From positions 25,174-89,173 of the forward strand of contig CAKZRP010000017.1 in the NCBI GenBank assembly GCA_937146765.1: a stretch of 64,000 nt of DNA. The letters are read 5' to 3'. The notes under the pieces are model-generated. The model was not told the origin of the DNA, made no database searches, and saw nothing but the letters and a program-made list of their open reading frames with translations. Position numbers and translations under genes: made by a program. The stretch comes from an uncultured Paracoccaceae bacterium. GTDB lineage: Bacteria; Pseudomonadota; Alphaproteobacteria; Rhodobacterales; Rhodobacteraceae. Below are positions 25,599-33,114 of the stretch, piece by piece. The first letter of the stretch is position 1. Each line of letters starts with the position of its first letter.

Positions 25599-26524
25599 AG
25601 CTTTCTCGACTGGTGAAGATCCGGCACCTGCAATGCCTGTCCGAAGTTGTGACGCGCGGCAGTCTCAAAGGGGCGGCGGATCATCTGGGCCTGACCCAGC
25701 CGGCGATTTCGCGTACGCTGAAGGAGCTCGAGGAGATCCTCGGGACCACGCTTTTGACCCGCAGCCGGGCGGGGGTGGAGCTGACCGAGGCGGGCGAGGT
25801 CTTTGCCCATTTTGCCCGGATGAGCCTTGCGGCGCTGGATCACGGGCTTGAAGGCGTCGACCGCAGCCGCGGCGGCGTGCTCAAGCAGGAGGTCACCGTG
25901 GGGGCCTTGCCCAGCGTGGCGGCGGGCCTGTTGCCCAAGGTGGCGGAGGGGTTTCGCCGGCTCGCACCGGAGGCGGTGCTGCGCTTGTCGGATGGGCCGC
26001 ATGGGATGTTGATTGACCTCTTGCGCAGCGGCGCAGTGGCGATGGTGATCGGGCGGATGGGCGATCCCTCGGTGATGCAGGGGGTGTCCTTCACCCAGCT
26101 CTATACCGAAGAGGTGGTCTGCGTGGTGCGCCCCGGTCATCCCTGTCTCGGCGCGCCGAACCTCGGCGATCTGTCCCGCTGGCCGGTGATCTTTCCGCCC
26201 ACCACGGCGGCGATCCGCCCGCAGGTGGAACGCTGGCTGATCTCGCACGGGCTCTCTGAGCCACCGCAGCGGATCGAGACGGTCTCGGGGGCTTTTGCCC
26301 GGGTGCATACGCGCGACACCGATGCGATCTGGATGATCTCGCATGGGGTGGTGCGCAACGAGTTGGCAGATGGGCGGCTGGTGCGGCTGCCGTTTGACAC
26401 CTCGCTGACCAAGGGACCGGTGGGGTTGATGATGCGGCAGGATGCGGAGCTCACACCGGTCGAAGGCTTGTTTGTGAAGGCGCTGCAGGCGGCAATTGTC
26501 GAGATCGGCTATGAGGTCGGTTGA
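25586..26524 (+). CDS. pcaQ: LysR family activator of pca genes
   Basis: 312 residues from the ATG at 25586; a frame beginning with TTG at 25544 would add 14 residues unlike the family. LysR helix-turn-helix: IRHLQCLSEVVTRGSLKGAA, then LTQPAISRTLKELEE (about residues 11-50), followed by the two-lobed effector-binding domain. The start region KIRHLQCL is typical of PcaQ, which activates pca genes with beta-carboxymuconate or related metabolites. Divergent from pobA, as expected. No Shine-Dalgarno is evident and the start sits inside a palindrome. Confidence 0.9.
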   Translation: MVNYKLSRLVKIRHLQCLSEVVTRGSLKGAADHLGLTQPAISRTLKELEEILGTTLLTRSRAGVELTEAGEVFAHFARMSLAALDHGLEGVDRSRGGVLKQEVTVGALPSVAAGLLPKVAEGFRRLAPEAVLRLSDGPHGMLIDLLRSGAVAMVIGRMGDPSVMQGVSFTQLYTEEVVCVVRPGHPCLGAPNLGDLSRWPVIFPPTTAAIRPQVERWLISHGLSEPPQRIETVSGAFARVHTRDTDAIWMISHGVVRNELADGRLVRLPFDTSLTKGPVGLMMRQDAELTPVEGLFVKALQAAIVEIGYEVG

Positions 26525-26535
26525 CAGAGGGGAGA

Positions 26536-26566
26536 GCGCGCCCGGCCCCGTTGGGGCCGGGCGCGC
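26536..26566 (+). terminator. Hairpin downstream of pcaQ
   Basis: Perfect 14-base stem (GCGCGCCCGGCCCC and complement) with a GTT loop, 12 bases past the pcaQ stop. No T-run follows directly; it is the first element of a hairpin-rich intergenic repeat. Confidence 0.7.
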
Positions 26567-26568
26567 GA

Positions 26569-26640
26569 CAGGGGGCTCTGCCCCCTCTTGCCCGTTCCGG
26601 GCAATTCACCCTCGGGATATTTGAGAAAAGGTGAAGGAGG
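26569..26640 (+). repeat. Rhodobacteraceae-type intergenic hairpin element
   Basis: Two further small hairpins (GGGGGCTCTGCCCCC at 26571-26585 and GCCCG-TTC-CGGGC at 26590-26602) followed by CCTCGGGATATTTGAGAAAA and GGTGAAG. From memory, this GGGGCTCTGCCCC plus GATATTTGA plus GATGAAG layout recurs between genes in Rhodobacteraceae. The copy number in this genome cannot be judged from one window. Confidence 0.5.
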
Positions 26641-26745
26641 GGCGGTGGTGCGCCGTGCGTCAGCACGGCGCCGGGCCCGGCGGGGCGAGGGGATTTGTGA
26701 TCCCTGTGGCATCGGCGGGAGCCCCCCGACCCGTGAGGCGGGCGA

Positions 26746-28374
26746 TCAGCTGGGCGACTTGCCGCGGTATTTCTGGGTGAGCTCGGGGTCGAGGTCGGTT
26801 CCTTCGTATACGCCGAGGAGAATGCCCTTGCGGCGCGAGGCGCCCCGGCCTGCAATGATTTGCGCATCCGAGCGGGTGACACGTTGCGACATCCGCCGCC
26901 CCCAAGCGCCAAGGCGTTGATACATCAGGTCGAGGACCTCGGCATGATCGGGGCTGCGACCGAGGTCGTGGAACTCCTTCGGGTCGTTTTCCAGATCGAA
27001 CAGCATCGGCGGCAGGCCACCTTCGGCGTGCATGAACTTCCAGCGCTGATCTGTGACCATAAATAGCCGCGCGTCACGGGGGGAGATGCCGAGTTTCACG
27101 CTCATCGGGGTGGCGGAGTAGTCGTATTCGCTGATCGCGTAGTCGCGCCATGTTTGCGGCGTTTCCCCGTGCAGCCAGGGGGTCAGGCTGCGGCCCTCAA
27201 GGATGTGATCTGCAACCGCGCCCCCTGCGGCCTCGACAAAGGTGGGCAGCAAGTCGATGTTTTCCACCAGCGCGTCGCAGGTGGTGCCGCGGGTTGCGTC
27301 CGCCTCGGCGCGGGGATCATAGATGATCAGCGGCACCTTCACCGAAGGTTCGTGAAACAGATCCTTCTCCCCCAGCCAATGATCGCCGAGGTAATCGCCA
27401 TGATCAGAGGTCACCACGATCATCGTGTCCTGCATCCGGCCGGTGTCTTCGAGGTATTGAAACAGCCGTCCCATCTGATCGTCGCATTGTTTGATCAGGC
27501 CCATATAGGCGGGGATCGCCGCCTGACGGACCTCCTCGCGCGCAAAGGCCTGACCGATGGCATTGCTCATGAAAGCGCCATAGACCGGGTGTGGATCGGC
27601 CCGCTCGCCCTCGTGTTTTACCGCGGGCAGCAGATGCTCTGGCCCGTACATGTCGTGATAAGGGGCGGGCACGATATAGGGCCAATGGGGTTTGATATAG
27701 CTGACATGGGCGCACCACGGGCCCTGTGCCTGTTCGATGAACTCAATCGTTTTTGTGGTCAGCCAGGGGGTTTCGCTGTCTTCCTCGGCGATATTGGCGG
27801 GTTTGTTGGCATTGGCCATGAACCAGCCGGAGGCCATCTCTTCGCCCTCCAGCCCGGCATTGGCGAAGTCGTGCCAGGGGTTGTCGCCGGGATAGCCCTT
27901 GGATTTCAGGTATGCGTTATAGGGGCTGCGCTTTTGGTCATAAAACCCGTCCGGCCCCTCAGCCCAGAGACCATCGTCGCGCACCCAGACGTCAAAGCCG
28001 CATTCCGCCTGCCGGGCGCCGATCACCGAATCCGGGGCAAGGCCGAGACGCGCCATGCCTTCGGCATCCGCGCTCATATGGGTCTTGCCAATAAGCCAGC
28101 AGCCCATGCCGGCCTTGCGCAGATGATCGCCCATGGTCCATTCGCCGACGCGCAGGGGCGAGTTGTTCCACTGCGCCCCGTGGCTGGAGACATAACGCCC
28201 CGTATAGCAGCTCATCCGGGCGGCGCCGCAGATCGGCGATTGCACATAGGCGCGGGTGAACCGCACACCGCGTGCCGCCAGCCGGTCGAGGTGGGGCGTC
28301 TTCAGATGCGGGTGGCCCGCGCAGCCCAAATAATCAAACCGGAGCTGGTCAAACATGATGAAGAGGATATTCAT
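26746..28374 (-). CDS. Sulfatase-family hydrolase (formylglycine type; sulfatase or phosphonate monoester hydrolase)
   Basis: 542 residues, no signal peptide, so cytoplasmic. Metal residues at the N-terminus are D9-Q10 (MFDQLRFDYLG) as in choline sulfatases and phosphonate monoester hydrolases rather than the DD of arylsulfatases. The catalytic cysteine to be converted to formylglycine is C49 in PICGAAR, a C-x-A-x-R variant of C-x-P-x-R. Later metal ligands are in VVTSDHGDYLGDHWLG. Substrate could be a sulfate ester (for example choline or algal sulfate) or a phosphonate/phosphate diester. Divergent from an IclR-type regulator that may control it. Confidence 0.85.
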   Translation of the reverse strand: MNILFIMFDQLRFDYLGCAGHPHLKTPHLDRLAARGVRFTRAYVQSPICGAARMSCYTGRYVSSHGAQWNNSPLRVGEWTMGDHLRKAGMGCWLIGKTHMSADAEGMARLGLAPDSVIGARQAECGFDVWVRDDGLWAEGPDGFYDQKRSPYNAYLKSKGYPGDNPWHDFANAGLEGEEMASGWFMANANKPANIAEEDSETPWLTTKTIEFIEQAQGPWCAHVSYIKPHWPYIVPAPYHDMYGPEHLLPAVKHEGERADPHPVYGAFMSNAIGQAFAREEVRQAAIPAYMGLIKQCDDQMGRLFQYLEDTGRMQDTMIVVTSDHGDYLGDHWLGEKDLFHEPSVKVPLIIYDPRAEADATRGTTCDALVENIDLLPTFVEAAGGAVADHILEGRSLTPWLHGETPQTWRDYAISEYDYSATPMSVKLGISPRDARLFMVTDQRWKFMHAEGGLPPMLFDLENDPKEFHDLGRSPDHAEVLDLMYQRLGAWGRRMSQRVTRSDAQIIAGRGASRRKGILLGVYEGTDLDPELTQKYRGKSPS

Positions 28375-28473
28375 TGCGGCAGGCCTCCCTCAGCGCTTGG
28401 GCGAGAGCCTAAAAGCGGCGCGGCCGTGCAGAAAACCTTTGTCAAATCGTGCCGCAGAGTGGCATGAGAGGAC

Positions 28474-29271
28474 ATGTTGAAAGAGAACCGCTCGCTTGAT
28501 CGTGGGATCGAGATCCTGGAAACCCTCGCGCGGGAAGGCGCCATGTCGCTGGCGGACCTGCACAAGGCCACCGGCCTGCCCAAGAGCACTCTGCGCCGCC
28601 TGTTGCAGACGTTGATCGCGCGCAAGATCGTGCGGCGCTCGCTGGCGGATCAGCTCTACCGGACACTTTTGGTGTTTCCCGATATCTCGACCGAGGTGAT
28701 GCCGAAGGGCATGTTGCAGATTGCCGATGCGGCGATCCCGCGGGTGCTGGCCTTGACCAAGGAGATCGGCTGGCCCTCGGACATCCATATCCGCGAGGCG
28801 CGCGCCATGCGGATCATCGACAGTACCCGGCAGGCCAGCCATTTCCATGTCAGCCAGGGGCAGATCAACCGGCGGGTCAGCCATTTTGGCTCGGCCACCG
28901 GGCTGGCCTGTCTGGCGGCGCTGCCCGATGCGGAGATTGCCGCGACCTATGAGACCTTGAAGACGGATGTGACCTGGGGGCCGGTGCGCTTTGGTCTTGA
29001 CCTGCCGGGGCTGATGCAGCGGGTGGAGCGGGTGCGGGCGCGGGGGTACGGCGAGCGCTCGCCCGCGCAGCTGAGCGATCAGGACTGGGACACCGACCTG
29101 CGTGCCATTGCGGTGCCGATCAAGGCGGGCGGGCAGGTTTTGGGCGGCATTTCGGTGCTCTGGCTCAGGACCTACAAGCCGGTAGAGGGTTTTGCCGCGC
29201 TGCATCTGGCCGCCCTGCAAAAAGCGGCGGCAGAGATCAACGCGGCGCTGGATCAAGTCTGGGCGGCGTAA
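28474..29271 (+). CDS. IclR family transcriptional regulator
   Basis: 265 residues. N-terminal winged helix (RSLDRGIEILETLAREGAMS, then LADLHKATGLPKSTLRRLLQ, about residues 6-45) and a C-terminal IclR effector domain (residues about 75-260). GAGAGGAC precedes the ATG. The gene is divergent from the sulfatase (99 bases between starts), so the sulfatase is the most likely target. Its 3' end overlaps the convergent cobA gene by 19 bases. Confidence 0.88.
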   Translation: MLKENRSLDRGIEILETLAREGAMSLADLHKATGLPKSTLRRLLQTLIARKIVRRSLADQLYRTLLVFPDISTEVMPKGMLQIADAAIPRVLALTKEIGWPSDIHIREARAMRIIDSTRQASHFHVSQGQINRRVSHFGSATGLACLAALPDAEIAATYETLKTDVTWGPVRFGLDLPGLMQRVERVRARGYGERSPAQLSDQDWDTDLRAIAVPIKAGGQVLGGISVLWLRTYKPVEGFAALHLAALQKAAAEINAALDQVWAA

Positions 29272-30131
29272 GCGGCTTCTTGCGCTGTAGGCGAGGCGAC
29301 CTCCTTGGGCCAAGTGACCATGATCAGGGCGCAGCCGGAGATTTTGGCCCTGCGCAGCGCCTCGGGCAGCTGATCAAGCCGGCAGTCGAGGTGCTGTTCG
29401 CCCGGTTTGGCCACATCGGCGGCAACCCGAACCCGGGCCTGCGGCGGCAGCCCTTGCGACAGGAGACCCGCGCGGATGCGGCTGGCTTGGCGCACCGACA
29501 TGTAGAAGACCGAGGTGGTGCCGGGCCGCGCGTGGCGGGTGCTGTCGGGCAGGGCGTCGCCCTCCTGACAGGTGCCGGTGGTGAGGATCAGCGTATCCGC
29601 CACCCCGCGTTCGGTCAGGCTCTGTTGTCGATGGGCGGCAGCGGCGCAGGCAGCGGTGACGCCGGGGACCACTTCGACCGCGAGACCTGCGGCGCGGGCG
29701 GCGGTCAGTTCCTCGGTGAGGCGGCCAAAGATGCTGGGATCACCGGATTTGAGCCGCACCACCCGCTGACCCTTGAGGGCCTCGGTGACGATGCAGGCGT
29801 CGATCTTGGGCTGCGGCCAGGCATGCGCGCCGACCTCCTTGCCGACGTAGATGCGCGTGCAGGTGGCGGGGGCGAGGGCGATGACCTCCGGGTCGACGAG
29901 GCGGTCATAAAGGATCACATCGGCGTTCTGAATGCGCTGAAGGGCGCGCAGGGTCAGAAGGTCGGGTGCGCCGGGGCCCGCGCCCACCAAGGCCACATGG
30001 GCCCGCGCCCGGCGCGTTTGTGGCGTGGTGTCTGGCCGTGCCGTTGCTGGCGCGAGGAACAGGCCGAGGGTCTGGCGCAGCAGGCGTTGACCCCAGGTGG
30101 CCCAGGTGTTGCGGGGAAGATCGGGCGTCAT
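29253..30131 (-). CDS. cobA: Uroporphyrinogen-III C-methyltransferase
   Basis: 292 residues from the ATG at 30131, overlapping the nasA stop by four bases. Tetrapyrrole methylase domain from about residue 45: VALVGAGPGAPDLLTLRALQ, DRLVDPEVI, YVGKEVG, RLKSGDPSIFGR and VVPGVTAACAAAA, all standard SUMT motifs. It makes precorrin-2, the precursor of siroheme. An extra N-terminal segment of about 40 residues precedes the domain. As last gene of the nitrate operon it supplies siroheme for NirB. The end overlaps the iclR gene tail to tail. Confidence 0.93.
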   Translation of the reverse strand: MTPDLPRNTWATWGQRLLRQTLGLFLAPATARPDTTPQTRRARAHVALVGAGPGAPDLLTLRALQRIQNADVILYDRLVDPEVIALAPATCTRIYVGKEVGAHAWPQPKIDACIVTEALKGQRVVRLKSGDPSIFGRLTEELTAARAAGLAVEVVPGVTAACAAAAHRQQSLTERGVADTLILTTGTCQEGDALPDSTRHARPGTTSVFYMSVRQASRIRAGLLSQGLPPQARVRVAADVAKPGEQHLDCRLDQLPEALRRAKISGCALIMVTWPKEVASPTAQEAAYAAQT

Positions 30132-32785
30132 TCTGCGGCCTCCTTGATCTGGCTGCGGGCGAGGAGAGCGGCAATCTCCGGTTTGCAGGAGCCGCAGTTG
30201 GTGCCGGCCTGCAAGGCTTGTCCCACCGCCTCGACGCTCATCAATCCGCCCGTCTCGATCGCGGTGAGGATGGTGTTCACGCCCACGGAGAAACAGGAGC
30301 AAAGCACCGGGCCCGGGTCGGGCAAATCCACCGGCGCGCGGCCGGTCAGCACCGCCTCCGCCGCCTCGCCCGGCAGGCGGGCGAGATAATCGCGCATCAC
30401 CGCTACGGGATCGGGCGCGATGAAGAGGGCGGCGCGCAGGCGTCCCTCGACCATGAGGGCAAGGCGGGTGCTGCCCCGGCGCGGGTCGCAGAGGATCTGC
30501 ACATCGGCCTTAGGCAGGTTGAAAAGCGCGCGGGCGGTGGCCTCCCAGTCCGCAGGGGAGGTCAGGCCTGCAATCTCGGCGCGATAGCCCTTTGGCGTGC
30601 GGGCCAGCGCCCAATAGTCGGCCAGCGCAAGGCTGGCGCGGTCGGGAGTCTCGGTCGAAACCGCAAAGCCGTACCATTTCGCAGCAAAGCGGCTCACCGC
30701 CACCACGCTTGCCTTGCTTTCGGGTTGGCCGGAGGTCGGGTCCACCTCGGGCGCGACCAGCTGGTCGATGCGGGCCGAGGGGGCGGTCTCGCCGGTCCAG
30801 TGGATCGGGGCAAAGACAGTGCCCGGCTGCCCGTCGGCGGTGATCCGGGCGCGCAGGATGGCGCGGCCTCGCGGGCTGGTGACCTCGACCAGATCGGCGG
30901 CAGCGATGCCCAAGGCGGTGGCGTCCTCGGGGTGGAGATCCACAAAGGGTTCCGCCAGATGCGCGGAGAGGCGCGGCGACAGGCCCGTGCGGGTCATCGT
31001 GTGCCATTGATCGCGAATGCGCCCGGTGTTGAGCCGGAACGGATAGCGCGGTGCCCGTTTCGTGGCCGGTGCCCGATGGCTGACCGCCAGCATCCGGCCC
31101 TTGCCACCGGCATGGAAGAACTGCCCATCCGCAAAGAACCGCCCGCCTTGGCGCAATGCACTTTGTGGCCAGCGCGCAGGCGTAAGCGCGTCATAGGCAG
31201 CATCATCAAGGCTGCCAAAGGCGGAGATGTCAAAGTCACGCCCCAAGGCGGCCGCCTTGCCCGAGAGCTGCGCATATTCGCGGAAAATCTCGGCTTCGCT
31301 TGCATAGTCAAAGGCCTCGGCCCAGCCCATGCGGGTGGCCACATCACATAAGATGCGCCAATCGGGACGCGCCGCGCCGGGGGCGGGCAGCAGGCGGCGC
31401 TGGCGGCTGATGGTGCGGTCGGAATTGGTCACCGTGCCGGATTTCTCAGCCCAGGCGGCGGCGGGCAGCAGCACGTCGGCTAGTCGCGCCGTATCGCTCT
31501 GGTCGGTGATCTCGGAGACGACGGTAAAGGGACACAGGGCAATCGCCTCGGCCACGCGGTTTGCATCCGGCATCGAGACCGCCGGGTTGGTATGGATCAC
31601 CCAGAGCGCCTTGATCCGGCCCGAATGAATACCCTCGAACATATCCACCGCCTTGAGGCCCGCCTGGGTCGGCATTGCGGGAGCGGCCCAATGGTCCTGC
31701 ACCACGGCGCGATGGTCGGCGTTTTCAATGTCGAGATGGCAGGCGAGCATATTGGCCAGACCGCCGACCTCACGTCCGCCCATGGCGTTGGGCTGGCCAG
31801 TGACCGAGAAGGGGCCTGAGCCCGGCAGGCCGATCCGCCCGGTTGCCAGATGGCAGTTCAGGATCGCATTGACCTTGTCGGAACCGGAACTGGACTGGTT
31901 CACCCCTTGCGAATAGATCGTCACCACCTTGCGGGTCTGGATCCAGAGATCACAGAAGGCCTCGACCTCCTCGGGCGCAAGGCCCGTCACTGACAGATCC
32001 GAGGTGCGCGCGGCCTCCAGCGCGGGCTCCAGTCCTTCGACATGGCGCAGGAAATCCGCGTCCAGCGCGCCTTCGGCCTCGATCCGGGTCAGCAGGTGGT
32101 TGAACAGCGCCACGTCAGAGCCGATGCGCAGCTTCAGGTGCAAATCGGCACTGTCCCAGCTGGCGGTCCGGCGCGGGTCCACCACGACGATCTTGGTCCC
32201 ACGGGTGGCACGCGCCGCCAAGAGGCGCTGGTGCAGCACCGGATGACACCAGGCGAGGTTCGAGCCGACCAGAACCACCAGATCGGCCTCTTCCAGATCC
32301 TCATAGGTGCCGGGGACCGTATCGGTGCCAAAGGCGCGCTTGTGCCCCGCCACCGAGGAGGCCATGCAGAGCCGCGAATTGGTGTCGATATTGGCCGAAC
32401 CGATGAAGCCTTTCATCAGCTTGTTCGCCACATAGTAATCCTCGGTCAGCAACTGGCCCGAGACGTAGAAGGCCACGCTGTCCGGCCCGTGCTCGGCAAT
32501 CGTGTCGCGAAACCGGGTGGCAACCAGATCCAGCGCCGTGTCCCAATCGCTGTCCACACCCTTGATGCGCGGCGCCAGCAGGCGGCCCTCCAACCCCACG
32601 GTTTCCGCCAGCGCGGAGCCTTTGGAGCAGAGCCGCCCCCGATTGGCGGGATGGTCCGGGTCTCCCTTGACCTCAAGCCCTCCCGGGCCATCCCGCCGCA
32701 GCAGGACACCGCAGCCAACCCCGCAATAGGGGCAGGTGGAGCGAGTCCAGCCCTGCTGGGCTGCGGTGTCCCTTAGATCGGTCAT
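30128..32785 (-). CDS. nasA: Assimilatory nitrate reductase catalytic subunit
   Basis: 885 residues from the ATG at 32785. Molybdopterin oxidoreductase with an N-terminal [4Fe-4S] motif (C18-PY-C21-GVG-C25, fourth cysteine in GRLCSKG), a bis-MGD domain and dinucleotide-binding C-terminal part. At the extreme C-terminus a BFD-like [2Fe-2S] domain is fused (CSCFSVGVNTILTA, then NCGSCKPEI), as in Klebsiella-type NasA. Cytoplasmic, with no twin-arginine signal. It reduces nitrate to nitrite. No separate flavoprotein nasB is present, so electrons probably come through the NirB/NirD pair (inference). Confidence 0.95.
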   Translation of the reverse strand: MTDLRDTAAQQGWTRSTCPYCGVGCGVLLRRDGPGGLEVKGDPDHPANRGRLCSKGSALAETVGLEGRLLAPRIKGVDSDWDTALDLVATRFRDTIAEHGPDSVAFYVSGQLLTEDYYVANKLMKGFIGSANIDTNSRLCMASSVAGHKRAFGTDTVPGTYEDLEEADLVVLVGSNLAWCHPVLHQRLLAARATRGTKIVVVDPRRTASWDSADLHLKLRIGSDVALFNHLLTRIEAEGALDADFLRHVEGLEPALEAARTSDLSVTGLAPEEVEAFCDLWIQTRKVVTIYSQGVNQSSSGSDKVNAILNCHLATGRIGLPGSGPFSVTGQPNAMGGREVGGLANMLACHLDIENADHRAVVQDHWAAPAMPTQAGLKAVDMFEGIHSGRIKALWVIHTNPAVSMPDANRVAEAIALCPFTVVSEITDQSDTARLADVLLPAAAWAEKSGTVTNSDRTISRQRRLLPAPGAARPDWRILCDVATRMGWAEAFDYASEAEIFREYAQLSGKAAALGRDFDISAFGSLDDAAYDALTPARWPQSALRQGGRFFADGQFFHAGGKGRMLAVSHRAPATKRAPRYPFRLNTGRIRDQWHTMTRTGLSPRLSAHLAEPFVDLHPEDATALGIAAADLVEVTSPRGRAILRARITADGQPGTVFAPIHWTGETAPSARIDQLVAPEVDPTSGQPESKASVVAVSRFAAKWYGFAVSTETPDRASLALADYWALARTPKGYRAEIAGLTSPADWEATARALFNLPKADVQILCDPRRGSTRLALMVEGRLRAALFIAPDPVAVMRDYLARLPGEAAEAVLTGRAPVDLPDPGPVLCSCFSVGVNTILTAIETGGLMSVEAVGQALQAGTNCGSCKPEIAALLARSQIKEAAE

Positions 32786-33114
32786 GCGGCGCTCCGTTTG
32801 CCAAGCGCGATGGCATTCATCAGCAAGCGCCCCTCTTCGACCCGCACGGTATAGGTGTCGACCCGGCCTTCGTCTGCGCCCTGCGCCTCGCCGGTTTCCA
32901 GCGAAAACACCCAATTGTGCAGCGGGCAGGTGACCTTTTTGCCGTGGACGATGCCATCGGACAAAGGCCCCCCCTTGTGCGGACAGCGGTTGGAGATCGC
33001 ATAGACCTCCGCTTCGTCCGTGCGGAACAGGGCCACGCAGCCCAGCGGGGTTTTCACCACCCGCGCGCCGCGCAGGGGGATGTCGTCTAGGGCTCCAATA
33101 TCGATCCAGCTCAT
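32782..33114 (-). CDS. nirD: Nitrite reductase small subunit / Rieske electron-transfer protein
   Basis: 110 residues from the ATG at 33114, with four-base overlaps at both ends (nirB stop and nasA start). Rieske-type [2Fe-2S] ligands: C-P-H in NRCPHKGGPLSDG and C-P-L-H in VTCPLHNWVF. In Paracoccus the equivalent protein links NADH oxidation by the nitrite reductase to both nitrite and nitrate reduction. Its place between nirB and nasA, with no other donor gene, supports that role here. Confidence 0.94.
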   Translation of the reverse strand: MSWIDIGALDDIPLRGARVVKTPLGCVALFRTDEAEVYAISNRCPHKGGPLSDGIVHGKKVTCPLHNWVFSLETGEAQGADEGRVDTYTVRVEEGRLLMNAIALGKRSAA

